A stretch of 18,156 bases of DNA from Alphaproteobacteria bacterium UBA2966 (lineage in GTDB: Bacteria > Pseudomonadota > Alphaproteobacteria > UBA2966). The stretch's first letter is position 1, and each line of letters opens with the position of its first letter. The position numbers and the translations under genes are program-made. Location of the stretch: positions 1 through 18,156 of the forward strand of contig DEBC01000127.1 of NCBI GenBank assembly GCA_002348365.1, in the 5' to 3' direction. The notes below the pieces were generated by a model. That model was not told where the DNA came from. It made no database searches and saw only the letters and a list, made by a program, of their open reading frames with translations. This document shows, in pieces, positions 6,532 to 15,033 of this stretch.

Positions 6532-7698
6532 CTAGCTCTCACAGACCGAGTCGGCCAGACGGTGCATGAACTCTTCACATTTGGCCACTTGGTCGATCGC
6601 GATGAATTCGTCCGGCTTGTGGGCTTGATCGATGCTGCCTGGCCCGCAGACCACGGTCGGGATGCGACCATGTTTTGAGATCACGCTTGCCTCCGTGCCG
6701 AATGCCACCTTGCCGTGATCGTTTTGCTGTGAGAGACGTTTGGCGACGCTGACGATTTCTTCATCCGGGTCCGTGTCCAATGCCGGGAATTCCGACATGA
6801 TCTCGAAAGTTATGCCGGTATCGGTGTGTACCGCGTGCATTCGGGGTTCGAGCTCTTCCCTGGCATGTCGGATGATGCGTTCGTAAAGGTCTTCTGGATC
6901 GTCTTTGGGCAGGTGGCGGAACTCGAACTGGAAGACGCAATCCTTCGAGACAATGTTGAGTGCGGTACCGCCTTGGATCACGCCGACGCTGAAGGTTGTG
7001 AAGGGGATGTCGTAGGCCTCGTCATGGGTGCCATCGGAGAACTCGCGAGAAACGCCCTTTATGAAGGCAATGAGTTCGGCGGCGTATTCGATCGCGTTGA
7101 CCCCTGTCGGCGCCAAAGATGAATGGCACTCGAATCCTCGCACACGGCAACGAATGCTCTTCTTTCCTTTGTGCGCCACCACGACCTTCATCTCCGAAGG
7201 CTCTCCGACGATGCACATGGCTGGGCGTACAGGAAAGTCCTTGATTCCGTCGAGGATGGCATTGATGCCGACCCGGTTGATCTCTTCCTCGAATGTGAAG
7301 CCGTAATGGATAGGCGTTTCGAGGCCGCGCTCCAGAAAAAGTGGCGCAAACGACAGAGCGATCGCGCAAAACCCCTTCATATCGGTCGTCCCACGGCCGA
7401 AGAGCTTTCCGTCCTTCTCTACGAGCTTCCAGGGGTCGGTATGCCATTCCTGACCATCAATGGGCACGACGTCCGTGTGGCCGGCCAGCATGATCCCCGG
7501 TTTGTCGGCCGGACCCAGCGTCGCGTAGATACTGGCCTTGGTCTTTTCGGCGTTCTTGAAGACGTGAGCCGTAACCCCGAGGTCGGCCAGGTAATCCCTG
7601 ATGTATTCGATCAGTTCCAGGTTGGAATCCCGACTGACGGTCGGCGATTCAATAAATTTGCGGATCATCTCCAGGCTGGATAGGTCTGAAGAATTCAT
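6532..7698 (-). CDS. argE: M20 family deacetylase, acetylornithine deacetylase (ArgE)-like
   Basis: The 388-residue product has the full M20A metal and catalytic set. GHTDVVP supplies His74 and Asp76, GRGTTDMKGF supplies the bridging Asp106, and FTFEEEI supplies the Glu138/Glu139 pair. GEPSE follows, and an AHKPDEFI histidine lies near the C-terminus. A dimerisation (lid) domain lies between, containing HKGKKSIRCRVRGFECHSS. Such enzymes hydrolyse N-acyl amino acids with one or two zinc ions in the cytoplasm. True ArgE deacetylates N-acetylornithine, but the catabolic neighbours suggest another N-acyl substrate. The start at 7698 is supported by AAAGGA about 8 nt upstream; the frame extends to 7809 without homology. 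It is convergent with PrpD and divergent from the amidase. Confidence 0.9.
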   Translation of the reverse strand: MNSSDLSSLEMIRKFIESPTVSRDSNLELIEYIRDYLADLGVTAHVFKNAEKTKASIYATLGPADKPGIMLAGHTDVVPIDGQEWHTDPWKLVEKDGKLFGRGTTDMKGFCAIALSFAPLFLERGLETPIHYGFTFEEEINRVGINAILDGIKDFPVRPAMCIVGEPSEMKVVVAHKGKKSIRCRVRGFECHSSLAPTGVNAIEYAAELIAFIKGVSREFSDGTHDEAYDIPFTTFSVGVIQGGTALNIVSKDCVFQFEFRHLPKDDPEDLYERIIRHAREELEPRMHAVHTDTGITFEIMSEFPALDTDPDEEIVSVAKRLSQQNDHGKVAFGTEASVISKHGRIPTVVCGPGSIDQAHKPDEFIAIDQVAKCEEFMHRLADSVCES

Positions 7699-7854
7699 GC
7701 TGCTCTGTCCTTTCACGAATCGTTTCCCTAAAGTCGCCGGGACGATGAGGTGGATGTGAGCGTAGCGGCCGGACCAAGCACCAACAAGGCGGTGAGGTCG
7801 GCTGCACACGACTTTTTAGGAGGATCAGGCCCTAAGGGTTCTGACTGAAATTGT
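7699..7854. promoter_or_regulatory. Divergent intergenic region between M20 and amidase genes
   Basis: These 156 nt must carry the promoters for both flanking genes. I see no strong -35/-10 pair and no copy of the palindrome found at 3862. A perfect AGGAGG at 7818-7823 is too far (31 nt) from the amidase ATG to serve it, and no ATG, GTG or TTG follows at normal spacing. Confidence 0.4.
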
Positions 7855-9156
7855 ATGACGGCCAAATCCGAAGACAACGCGTACAACACGTGGTCGATCA
7901 CCAGTGCTGCCAAGGCTATCGCCGCGGGAGATCTCACTTCGGAGGCTCTCGTTGCATCCTGCCTTGCGAGGATTGAGGAAAGAGAGGCCGAGGTTGGTGC
8001 CTGGATCCATATAGATGCCGAGCGCGCATTGGCGGAAGCACGGCAACGTGATGCTGCGACACCCGGGAGTCCTCTGCACGGAATTCCGTTTGGTATCAAA
8101 GACATCATCGACACGGTCGACATGCCGACCGGTTACGGCTCACCAATCTACAAGGATGCACAGCCCTTATGGGATGCATCCTGCGTGGCCCTTTTGCGCG
8201 AAGCCGGGTGCGTGGCTCTGGGGAAGACGGTGACGACGGAGTTCGCAACGCGTCACGCGGGAAAGACTTGCAATCCTCTCGATCTGACCCGAACGCCAGG
8301 GGGATCATCGAGCGGATCGGCTGCCGCCGTGGCTGATTTCATGGTTCCGGTGGCCTACGGCACTCAGACAACGGGATCCGTAATTCGGCCCGGGGCCTAT
8401 TGCGGTGTTGTCGCCGTCAAACCGACGTTCGGCCTGATCAACCGTGCCGGCGTCAAAGAATTGTCCGAGTCGATGGATACCATCGGCTTCTACACGCGCT
8501 CGGTGGAGGACGCGGCATTATTCCTCCATGTCCTGGCCGATTATCCTCAAACCGATTTCGGTGATGTCGAGACCCTTAAACCCAAGATCGCTATTTGCCG
8601 GACCACCGTGTGGGACCAGGCTAACTCCGAAACAGTGGCCTTGTTCGACTCGCTCACCGAACGTTTCGGGAAATTGGGTGCCGAGGTTCGGGAGCTTGAA
8701 CTACCAGCCGACTTCGATGACATCGCGCCGGCTCAGGCAGTACTCAACGACTATGAATCTCTTCGCGCATTGGCCTACGAACGCATCAACTTTCCCGACC
8801 AGCTCAGCGAAGAGATGACGTCAAAGATCGAGCGATCGCTGACGCATTCGCGCGACAAGCATTCATGGGCGATAGACCTGATGCAGCACTGCAAGACTTT
8901 GCTTCCCACCTTGCTGGCAGAAGATGAGGTCATCGTGGCCCCGGCTGCACAAGGCATTGCCGAGGTTGGACACGTCTACACGGGCGATCCAATTTTCAGT
9001 CAGGTCTGGAACGCCATACACGTGCCCAGCGTCTGCGTGCCTGCCGGAACTGGTCCTGCCGGTATGCCGCTCGGCATCCAGATCATAGCTCGTTGCCGTG
9101 AGGATGATCGCGCTTTCATCCATGCCGAATGGGTGCGGCGGGCATTGGCCGGGTAA
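7855..9156 (+). CDS. Amidase signature (AS) family hydrolase, malonamidase E2-like
   Basis: The 433-residue protein shows the Ser-cisSer-Lys triad of the amidase signature family: Lys82 in GIPFGIKDIID, cis-Ser151 in PGGSSSGSAAAVA and nucleophile Ser175 in GTQTTGSVIRPGAYCGVVAV. The intervals of 69 and 24 residues equal those of malonamidase E2 (K62, S131, S155). The C-terminal ANSETVALFDSL and HVYTGDPIFSQVWNAIHVPS segments and the overall length also fit that small-amidase clade rather than GatA. It should hydrolyse a small carboxamide to acid and ammonia in the cytoplasm. An in-frame TGA at 7846 forces the ATG at 7855, which lacks a good Shine-Dalgarno site. It is followed after 84 nt by the two MFS genes, probably one operon. 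Confidence 0.9.
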   Translation: MTAKSEDNAYNTWSITSAAKAIAAGDLTSEALVASCLARIEEREAEVGAWIHIDAERALAEARQRDAATPGSPLHGIPFGIKDIIDTVDMPTGYGSPIYKDAQPLWDASCVALLREAGCVALGKTVTTEFATRHAGKTCNPLDLTRTPGGSSSGSAAAVADFMVPVAYGTQTTGSVIRPGAYCGVVAVKPTFGLINRAGVKELSESMDTIGFYTRSVEDAALFLHVLADYPQTDFGDVETLKPKIAICRTTVWDQANSETVALFDSLTERFGKLGAEVRELELPADFDDIAPAQAVLNDYESLRALAYERINFPDQLSEEMTSKIERSLTHSRDKHSWAIDLMQHCKTLLPTLLAEDEVIVAPAAQGIAEVGHVYTGDPIFSQVWNAIHVPSVCVPAGTGPAGMPLGIQIIARCREDDRAFIHAEWVRRALAG

Positions 9157-9240
9157 TCGGGCCCAAGTTGTCTTCGAACTCATGCTGATGCTTGTCGGTC
9201 GTGACTTGAACATTCAGGCAGACCAGGGAAAGGTCGTCAT

Positions 9241-10824
9241 CTGACCGTAGCGACTGACTCCGCTGAAAAGCGTTCAAGCGCCGAAGCGGAGGATCACGTA
9301 TCGTTTCGCCAATGGATCGCCGTCTCTGGCGCCATCATCGGCTCATTCTGCGCAGTCCTGAATCATCAAATTACGAATACATCGTTGAGGGAGATACAGA
9401 CCGCGCTCTCGGCAAACCTCACCGAAGCGTCGTGGATCACGACGGCCTATCTGGCCTCCGCCATCGTGATCATGCCACTCACGGCCTGGTTCACACGGGT
9501 ATTCTCACTCCGTACCTACGCGACCGCCAACACGGTCGGGTTCATGGTATCGCTCGTCGCCTGCGCATTGGCCTGGGATCTGAACGCGATGATCGCGCTC
9601 CGGTTCCTGGCGGGACTGTTCGGTGGCAGCCTCATACCTATGGCTTTTAGTGTTATTCTCGCAACGCTGCCGGAGTCCAAGCGACCTGTAGCGTTTGTGT
9701 GGTGGTCAGTGCTGACGGTACAGGCGCCAACGGTGGGGCCGGCGCTCGGGGGTTGGCTGACGGATACCTTTTCCTGGGAACTGATCTTCTACGTACAAAT
9801 GATTCCGGCGGGAATAGGGTTTGCCTGTCTGCATTATGGTCTCGAGAAATCACCCCGTTCTCTCGGACTCCTTCGCCAGATTCAATGGTTCAGCATCGCC
9901 TTCATGGCGGTGGGCTTGTTCCTCTTCATCATGGTGTTGGAAGAAGGAAATCGCCACGACTGGTTCACGTCCGACTACATCACCCGCTTATCGATGATCT
10001 CGGGGTTTTGTCTGATCGTCTTCGTTGCGATCCAGCTTTTGAGGAAGGGGCCGTACATAAATCTTCGGCTCTACGGGCGGCGCAACTTCGGAATCTGTTG
10101 CCTTCTTTACTTTGGTTTCGGGATAGGGGTGTTCGGCACGGCATTCATCATCGCGCTGTACCTCATTCAGGTTCCCCAATACACCGCCACTCAGGTCAGT
10201 ACTGTCATCATGTGGATCGGCATTCCACAAATTGTCGCTGCTCCGCTTGTGCTATGGCTGCTGCCGCGGGTCGACGCACGTCTGCTGATGGGAATTGGGT
10301 GCTTGCTGTTCAGTGTCAGTTGTTTTCTGAACGTCAATATGAGCTTCGATACCGGTTACTGGGAGTTGATGTTCGTCAATATCGTTCGGGCGGTCGGCCA
10401 GCCCTTCCTCATGGTGGTGGTGCCTATTTTTGCGACCTCGCTGATGGAAGCGTCCAACCATGGATCTGCCTCGGCGATCCTCAACATGACCCGGGATATT
10501 GGTGGCGCCGTTGGCATTGCCTGCTTGAGCACCGGGATATCCCGACGCTCCGACTTCCACGTTGACCACGTCAGCGAGCATGTTTCGACCTACGACGCCG
10601 AAACCAACGCAAGACTCGATCAGCTAACTCAGCATTTCTTCGCGTACAGCGGAGATCTGCAGCTCGCACAGGACCAGGCCGTCGCGGCGTTGAATTCACT
10701 CGTCAACCGGGATGCGACAATCATGGCTTATAACGACATGTTTTTTGCGATCGGCGCGATCTTCGCAATCGGCCTGATCGCCTGCATTTTTTTGCGCAGG
10801 GCACCTGCACAACAACGCGGCTGA
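9241..10824 (+). CDS. MFS transporter, DHA2 (EmrB/QacA-type) family, copy 1, probable CTG start
   Basis: The protein of about 527 residues has the 14-helix DHA2 drug:H+ antiporter pattern. QWIAVSGAIIGSFCAVLN is helix 1. NTSLREIQTAL and EASWITTAYLASAIVIMPLT follow, then RFLAGLFGGSLIPMAF and VGPALGGWLTD (motif C). It exports amphipathic compounds or metabolites across the inner membrane. In frame there is no ATG, GTG or TTG between the TGA at 9202 and a TTG at 9385, and starting at 9385 would delete helix 1. CTG at 9241 follows GGGAAAGG by 8 nt, exactly as in copy 2, so I place the start there. No EmrA-type adaptor is nearby. Ungapped hand alignment to copy 2 shows about 90 differences in about 500 residues. 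Confidence 0.88.
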   Translation: MTVATDSAEKRSSAEAEDHVSFRQWIAVSGAIIGSFCAVLNHQITNTSLREIQTALSANLTEASWITTAYLASAIVIMPLTAWFTRVFSLRTYATANTVGFMVSLVACALAWDLNAMIALRFLAGLFGGSLIPMAFSVILATLPESKRPVAFVWWSVLTVQAPTVGPALGGWLTDTFSWELIFYVQMIPAGIGFACLHYGLEKSPRSLGLLRQIQWFSIAFMAVGLFLFIMVLEEGNRHDWFTSDYITRLSMISGFCLIVFVAIQLLRKGPYINLRLYGRRNFGICCLLYFGFGIGVFGTAFIIALYLIQVPQYTATQVSTVIMWIGIPQIVAAPLVLWLLPRVDARLLMGIGCLLFSVSCFLNVNMSFDTGYWELMFVNIVRAVGQPFLMVVVPIFATSLMEASNHGSASAILNMTRDIGGAVGIACLSTGISRRSDFHVDHVSEHVSTYDAETNARLDQLTQHFFAYSGDLQLAQDQAVAALNSLVNRDATIMAYNDMFFAIGAIFAIGLIACIFLRRAPAQQRG

Positions 10825-10845
10825 CCTTGCCAGTTTATCTTGCCT

Positions 10846-10896
10846 GTCCGCGTGGTCGCGGGTCATGCGACCCATGCTCAGATCCGCGTGCGGGAC
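10846..10896 (+). other. Stem-loop between the two MFS genes
   Basis: Twenty-two nucleotides after the stop of copy 1, GGTCGC (10854-10859) and GCGACC (10867-10872) form a perfect 6-bp stem. It is enclosed by an imperfect outer stem from GTCC-g-CG (10846-10852) and CGGGAC (10891-10896). No T-run follows. It could adjust expression of copy 2 or protect the copy-1 transcript. The 205-nt gap otherwise shows nothing I recognise. Confidence 0.3.
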
Positions 10897-11029
10897 ATAC
10901 TCCACTCAACAAAATATGCTCTAGGGGGCTGACCACGCTGGCGGTCTTCCTGAATTTCGGCCGGCAGCGCAGGTGGCTCAGGGACACGGAGTATGGCTCC
11001 AGCCAAGAGAGCCGCCCCGGCCTTGGCAA

Positions 11030-12634
11030 ATGAGCCCAGGATGCAAATGGAAAGTTCGTAACCTGACCGTCGCCACCGCAACAGCTGAGCACACATCAAC
11101 TCCAACGGGCCATGAGCGCGTTTCGCTACGGCAATGGATTGCCGTCTCAGGCGCGATCATCGGTTCATTCTGTGCAATTCTGAACTTTCAGGTCACGAAC
11201 ACGTCGCTGCGGGAGATTCAGGCTGCCCTTTCGGCGGATTTGAACGAGGCATCGTGGATCAGCACCGCCTACCTTGCGGCCGCCATCGTTGTTATGCCCC
11301 TGACGGTGTGGTTCACGCGCGTGTTCTCTATCCGCACATACGCAACCGTGAATACGGCCATGTTCATGGCTTCGCTCATCGCCTGCGCATTGGCTTGGGA
11401 TTTAAACGCGATGATCGTGCTGCGATTCCTGAGTGGTTTGTTCGGTGGCGGCCTCATGCCCATGGCCTTCGCCGTGATCCTGGCCACACTGCCACCATCG
11501 AAACGGCCTGTTGCCTTCATGTGGTGGTCTCTGTTGACGGTCCAGGCGCTGAGCGTGGGTCCCGCCCTGGGCGGCTGGCTGACGGACGCCTCCTCATGGG
11601 AATTGATCTTCTATGTGCAGACCATACCGGCGGGGATCGCGTTCGCCTGTCTGATTTTCGGTCTCAGCAGGTCGTCCCGCTCTCTTGGTCTTCTCCGCCA
11701 AACTCAATGGTTCAGTATCGCCTTCATGGCGGTGGGATTGTTCCTGTTCATCACCGTGCTCGAGGAAGGCAATCGCAACGACTGGTTCACATCGGACTTC
11801 ATCCTCCGACTGTCGGCCGCTTCGGGCCTTTGCCTCTTCATCTTCATTACGGTCCAGCTCTTTAGGAAGGAGCCTTACATCAACCTGCGTCTCTACGGCA
11901 GGCGCAACTTCGGGCTCTGTTGTTTGGTTTTCTTCGGCTTCGGGATCGGTGTGTACGGGACGGCGTTCATGATCGCTCTCTACCTGATCCAGGTCCCCCA
12001 ATACACCGCGACCCAGGTCGGCACGGTGATCATGTGGATCGGTATCCCTCAGATCATCGCTTCACCGGTTGTGCTGTGGCTGATGCCGCGTGTGGATGCC
12101 CGCCTGTTGATGGGATTCGGATGCCTATTGTACAGCGTCAGCTGCTTTATGAACGTCGGCATGAGCTTCGATACCGGCTACTGGGAACTGATGATCATTC
12201 ATGTCATCAGGGCAGTTGGTCAGGCCTTCATTATGGTCGTTCTGCCCACTTTCGCGACGTCCCTCTTGGAGCCTTCCAATCACGGCTCGGCGGCGGCGAT
12301 CCTCAACATGACTCGGGATATTGGTGGTGCCATCGGCGTCGCCTGTCTGAACACCGGGATATCCCGACGCTCCGACTTCCACGTTGATCACGTCAGAGAG
12401 CATGTCTCGACCTACGATGCAGAAACGACGGCCAGGCTTGACGAGCTGAGCCAGCACTTCTTCGCCTACAGCGGCGACCTTCAGCTTGCTCAGGACCAGG
12501 CTGTCGCGGCTCTGAATTCGCTCGTCTCACGGGACGCCACAATCATGGCCTACAACGACATGTTTTTGATCATCGGGGTCATCTTCGTGATCGGTCTGAT
12601 CGCTTGCTGTTTTCTTCGGCGTATACCGAGGTAG
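11030..12634 (+). CDS. MFS transporter, DHA2 family, copy 2
   Basis: This is a second DHA2 (14-helix) transporter, about 82% identical to the gene just upstream with no gaps across the shared part. It has the same landmarks: QWIAVSGAIIGSFCAILN, RFLSGLFGGGLMPMAF, VGPALGGWLTD and a conserved C-terminal HFFAYSGDLQLAQDQAVAAL. It should be an inner-membrane exporter of similar compounds. ATG 11030 gives 534 residues but has no good ribosome site. The CTG at 11063 gives 523 residues and has GGAAAG 8 nt upstream, identical in spacing to copy 1, so the true start may be 11063. An in-frame GTG at 10973 extends further without homology. The stop is only 9 nt from the converging sulfatase stop. Confidence 0.92.
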   Translation: MSPGCKWKVRNLTVATATAEHTSTPTGHERVSLRQWIAVSGAIIGSFCAILNFQVTNTSLREIQAALSADLNEASWISTAYLAAAIVVMPLTVWFTRVFSIRTYATVNTAMFMASLIACALAWDLNAMIVLRFLSGLFGGGLMPMAFAVILATLPPSKRPVAFMWWSLLTVQALSVGPALGGWLTDASSWELIFYVQTIPAGIAFACLIFGLSRSSRSLGLLRQTQWFSIAFMAVGLFLFITVLEEGNRNDWFTSDFILRLSAASGLCLFIFITVQLFRKEPYINLRLYGRRNFGLCCLVFFGFGIGVYGTAFMIALYLIQVPQYTATQVGTVIMWIGIPQIIASPVVLWLMPRVDARLLMGFGCLLYSVSCFMNVGMSFDTGYWELMIIHVIRAVGQAFIMVVLPTFATSLLEPSNHGSAAAILNMTRDIGGAIGVACLNTGISRRSDFHVDHVREHVSTYDAETTARLDELSQHFFAYSGDLQLAQDQAVAALNSLVSRDATIMAYNDMFLIIGVIFVIGLIACCFLRRIPR

Positions 12635-12643
12635 AGTCTCGAC

Positions 12644-14107
12644 TCAATCCGTCGGCATGGGCGTCTGGGGGTTGCAAGATGTGCCCATCCTGGTTTGAAG
12701 CATGCCTCGGATCGCCCACTCCTGAAGATCTCGCAGGAGTTCCTCCCGCTTCTCGTCGTATTCACGGACGGTCCAGAGATTGACGACTTCCTCGGGATCA
12801 TCCGTAAGGTGGTAAAGCTCACCGTCGGGTTCGTCGAGATACCAGACGAGTTTCCACTCAGCATCCCGCCGCATGATGATGAACTCTGCGCCGCTCTGGA
12901 TGTGGTCGCGTGCAAGCTCAGCATAGACGACGTCACGTCCCGGCAATTCTTCAGTGCAGATCGGCAGGAGAGATCGAGTGTCGAAACTCTCCGGTATTCC
13001 GACAGAGGCCAGTTCGAGAATTGTGGGGGCAACATCCGAAAGCTGAACCAGATCGTGCACGGTATTGCCGGCTGGAACTCTTCCCGGACCCCACACTATC
13101 AGCGGCACGCGTTCGACTGTGTCGTACATCGTCCACTTCTGGATGTGACCGTGGTCTCCAAGGGCGTCAGCATGGTCGGACGTGAATATGACGACGGCAT
13201 CATCCAGGTAGCCGTTGGAGTCGAGTACATCCATGATCTGGCCGACCTTCTCGTCGATCATGGACACGTTGGCCGTATAGTGCCGCCGCAGGCGCAACAG
13301 TTCTTCCGCCGACAGGTTTTCTCGCCAGGCCAGGGAGTCGATGTTGAAGGTTATCATGTTGCGCCGGTACTCGGCTTGCGACCGGGGTTGGGCGGCAAGC
13401 TCTGCCTCGGTCACAGTCGGGACCGGTATTGAAACTCCGTCATAGGCGGCAAGGTGCCCTGGTGTCGGATCGTACGGCGGGTGCGGCCCGGGAAATCCGA
13501 TTTCGAGGAACAGCGGCGTATCCGCTTTCCGCTCTTCGAGCCACCACAGTGCAGTATCGCCGACGAAGTTGTCGGAATGCATATCTTCGTCGAGTTCCCA
13601 GGAGTAGCAGCCCAGTGCCTCTTGAAACCCTTGAGGATCCTCAGCGTAACGTGTGTAGCGTGTGGGCTTGATGATTCCACGAGCATGCAGGGCTTTGTCC
13701 CATTCATCGTGGAACGCGCGATCGTGCTCTTCTAGGAAGAGCGGCCGATCCTTATTTTCAACCACGTATCTCTGGTGGAAACCGCCCAGGGCGTCGTAAG
13801 GGTTGATGTGCATTTTTCCGATGCTGGCGCAGTGATACCCTGCATCAGCCAGGGACCGCACCCAGGTGGGTTCCCATGGTTGGAAGTTCTTGAAGACTCC
13901 CATGCCATGAGGAAACTGGCCACTGAACAGGCTTGCCCGGGAGCCGACACAGACCGGCGAAGTAACGAAACAGTTTGCAAATGCCGTACCCTCCCGTGCC
14001 AGTCGGTCGAGGTTCGGCGTGTTCATCCAGGGGGCGCCCAGTGCTGCGATGGTATCTGCGCGCTGTTGGTCGGTGATGATGAGTATGATGTGCGGTTTCT
14101 CGATCAT
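12644..14107 (-). CDS. Type I sulfatase / alkaline-phosphatase superfamily hydrolase
   Basis: The 487-residue protein starts with the sulfatase metal motif HIILIITDQQRADTI (Asp13, Gln14). The formylglycine segment SPVCVGSRASLFSG carries Cys53 and Arg57. Later come FTSDHADALGDHG, with the second metal-binding Asp/His, and the C-terminal ELYHLTDDPEEVVNL that is typical of arylsulfatase A and choline-sulfatase-like enzymes. Catalysis requires conversion of the Cys to formylglycine. The usual CxPxR or CxAxR motif is CVGSR here, with Gly at the third position. No signal peptide is seen, so it should be cytoplasmic and act on a small sulfate or phosphonate ester. It lies 32 nt downstream of the CE4/PuuE-like gene, so the two form an operon. 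Confidence 0.9.
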   Translation of the reverse strand: MIEKPHIILIITDQQRADTIAALGAPWMNTPNLDRLAREGTAFANCFVTSPVCVGSRASLFSGQFPHGMGVFKNFQPWEPTWVRSLADAGYHCASIGKMHINPYDALGGFHQRYVVENKDRPLFLEEHDRAFHDEWDKALHARGIIKPTRYTRYAEDPQGFQEALGCYSWELDEDMHSDNFVGDTALWWLEERKADTPLFLEIGFPGPHPPYDPTPGHLAAYDGVSIPVPTVTEAELAAQPRSQAEYRRNMITFNIDSLAWRENLSAEELLRLRRHYTANVSMIDEKVGQIMDVLDSNGYLDDAVVIFTSDHADALGDHGHIQKWTMYDTVERVPLIVWGPGRVPAGNTVHDLVQLSDVAPTILELASVGIPESFDTRSLLPICTEELPGRDVVYAELARDHIQSGAEFIIMRRDAEWKLVWYLDEPDGELYHLTDDPEEVVNLWTVREYDEKREELLRDLQEWAIRGMLQTRMGTSCNPQTPMPTD

Positions 14108-14139
14108 ACAGGTTTTCTATACTCGCCGAATTGTCCCCT

Positions 14140-15033
14140 TCAACTTCCCGGAATGATTCCCGCCGGCAGAGTCTTGCAGTAGGCCGCAATCTCGCCAGGG
14201 GTTGTGACCCAGATATCGTCACGGTGCTTCATGATGTGCTCCATCGCCTCGCGCAGCGGTCGGATGCGGAACGGGTGGCCGAGCACGAAGGTGTGCAGTG
14301 AAAAGCAGAACACAAGCGGGCGTCGGGCCGATTCCTCCAGCATTTCGTCGAACTGATCGATCAGCATCTCAGCGAACTGGCGCGGTGTGTAACGCCACGT
14401 GTTGATGATCACAGGGAGATCGTTGAGTTCAATCGTATAGGGGACGCGAAGGATCGGGCCGGAGCGTGTGCGCATCCAGATGGGTTGGTCGTCGCATGGC
14501 CAGTTGAGGACATAATCGTACCCTGCTTCCTTGAGCAGGTCGGGCGTGACGAATGTTTCTGCCAGGAATGGGCTGAGCCATCCGGTTGGGCGTTTCCCGC
14601 TGAACGCCTCGATGGCCTCAGCGCTATGCTCGATCAACTCCCTTTCCTCCGCCTCGGAAAATCCATCCTGACGTTCAGAATTAGTTCGGCCGTGGCCGAT
14701 CATCTCGTCACCGCGTTCCTTGATGCGCTCACCGACCTGGGGCGAGTGCTCCAAGATCTTTGTATTGATGTTATGGGAAGCCGGTGCGCCGAGATCGTCG
14801 AGAAGATCAAACATGCGCCAGATGCCGACCCGATTACCATAATCTCGCGCCGAGTAGATACGCTGCGTCGGTGGCGGTTCGGGGAAACCCGCCTCGTTAA
14901 GACCGGCGCGAAACGCGAATTCCTCGACGTTGTTGCCGAAGTAGACTGCGAGACGCTTGCCATCCGGCCACGAATAGTCGGGACGTTCGTCGATTGGGCT
15001 GTAGTCGTAGCGGTCGTGCCGGGGGAACTCCAT
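14140..15033 (-). CDS. Polysaccharide deacetylase (CE4) family protein, PuuE/allantoinase-like
   Basis: The 297-residue product belongs to the CE4 NodB-like barrel clade that contains the allantoinase PuuE. Signs are RLAVYFGNNVEEFAF, RDYGNRVGIWRMFDLLDDLG, GDEMIGHGRTNSE (His114), GWLSPFL and FSLHTFVLGHPFRIRPLREA. The TFDD motif of metal-dependent deacetylases is replaced by GNNVEE (33-38). The second His of the HxxxH pair is Asn118. PuuE itself was described as recruited from polysaccharide deacetylases, and a ureide or cyclic amide substrate is as likely as a sugar. No signal peptide is present, which argues against a cell-wall role. GGAGGA at 15046-15041, about 8 nt upstream, fixes the start. 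It heads a two-gene operon with the sulfatase and is divergent from the C45 gene. Confidence 0.87.
   Translation of the reverse strand: MEFPRHDRYDYSPIDERPDYSWPDGKRLAVYFGNNVEEFAFRAGLNEAGFPEPPPTQRIYSARDYGNRVGIWRMFDLLDDLGAPASHNINTKILEHSPQVGERIKERGDEMIGHGRTNSERQDGFSEAEERELIEHSAEAIEAFSGKRPTGWLSPFLAETFVTPDLLKEAGYDYVLNWPCDDQPIWMRTRSGPILRVPYTIELNDLPVIINTWRYTPRQFAEMLIDQFDEMLEESARRPLVFCFSLHTFVLGHPFRIRPLREAMEHIMKHRDDIWVTTPGEIAAYCKTLPAGIIPGS

Noticed and set aside
7818..7823. AGGAGG as evidence for a small gene upstream of the amidase
   Set aside because: No ATG, GTG or TTG lies at usable spacing downstream, and an in-frame TGA at 7846 prevents it from serving an extended amidase.
9699..10565. 288-codon plus-strand frame in another phase of MFS copy 1, with a similar one in copy 2 (11134-11865)
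   Set aside because: Both are out-of-phase shadows of the transporter genes. Their similarity to each other only reflects the gene duplication.
10827..11033. Small plus-strand frame between the MFS genes
   Set aside because: It has no ribosome site and no family resemblance, is rich in Arg/Gly/Pro and overlaps a stem-loop.
12695..13432. 245-codon plus-strand frame opposite the sulfatase
   Set aside because: It is antisense to conserved sulfatase motifs and has no ribosome site or recognisable domain.
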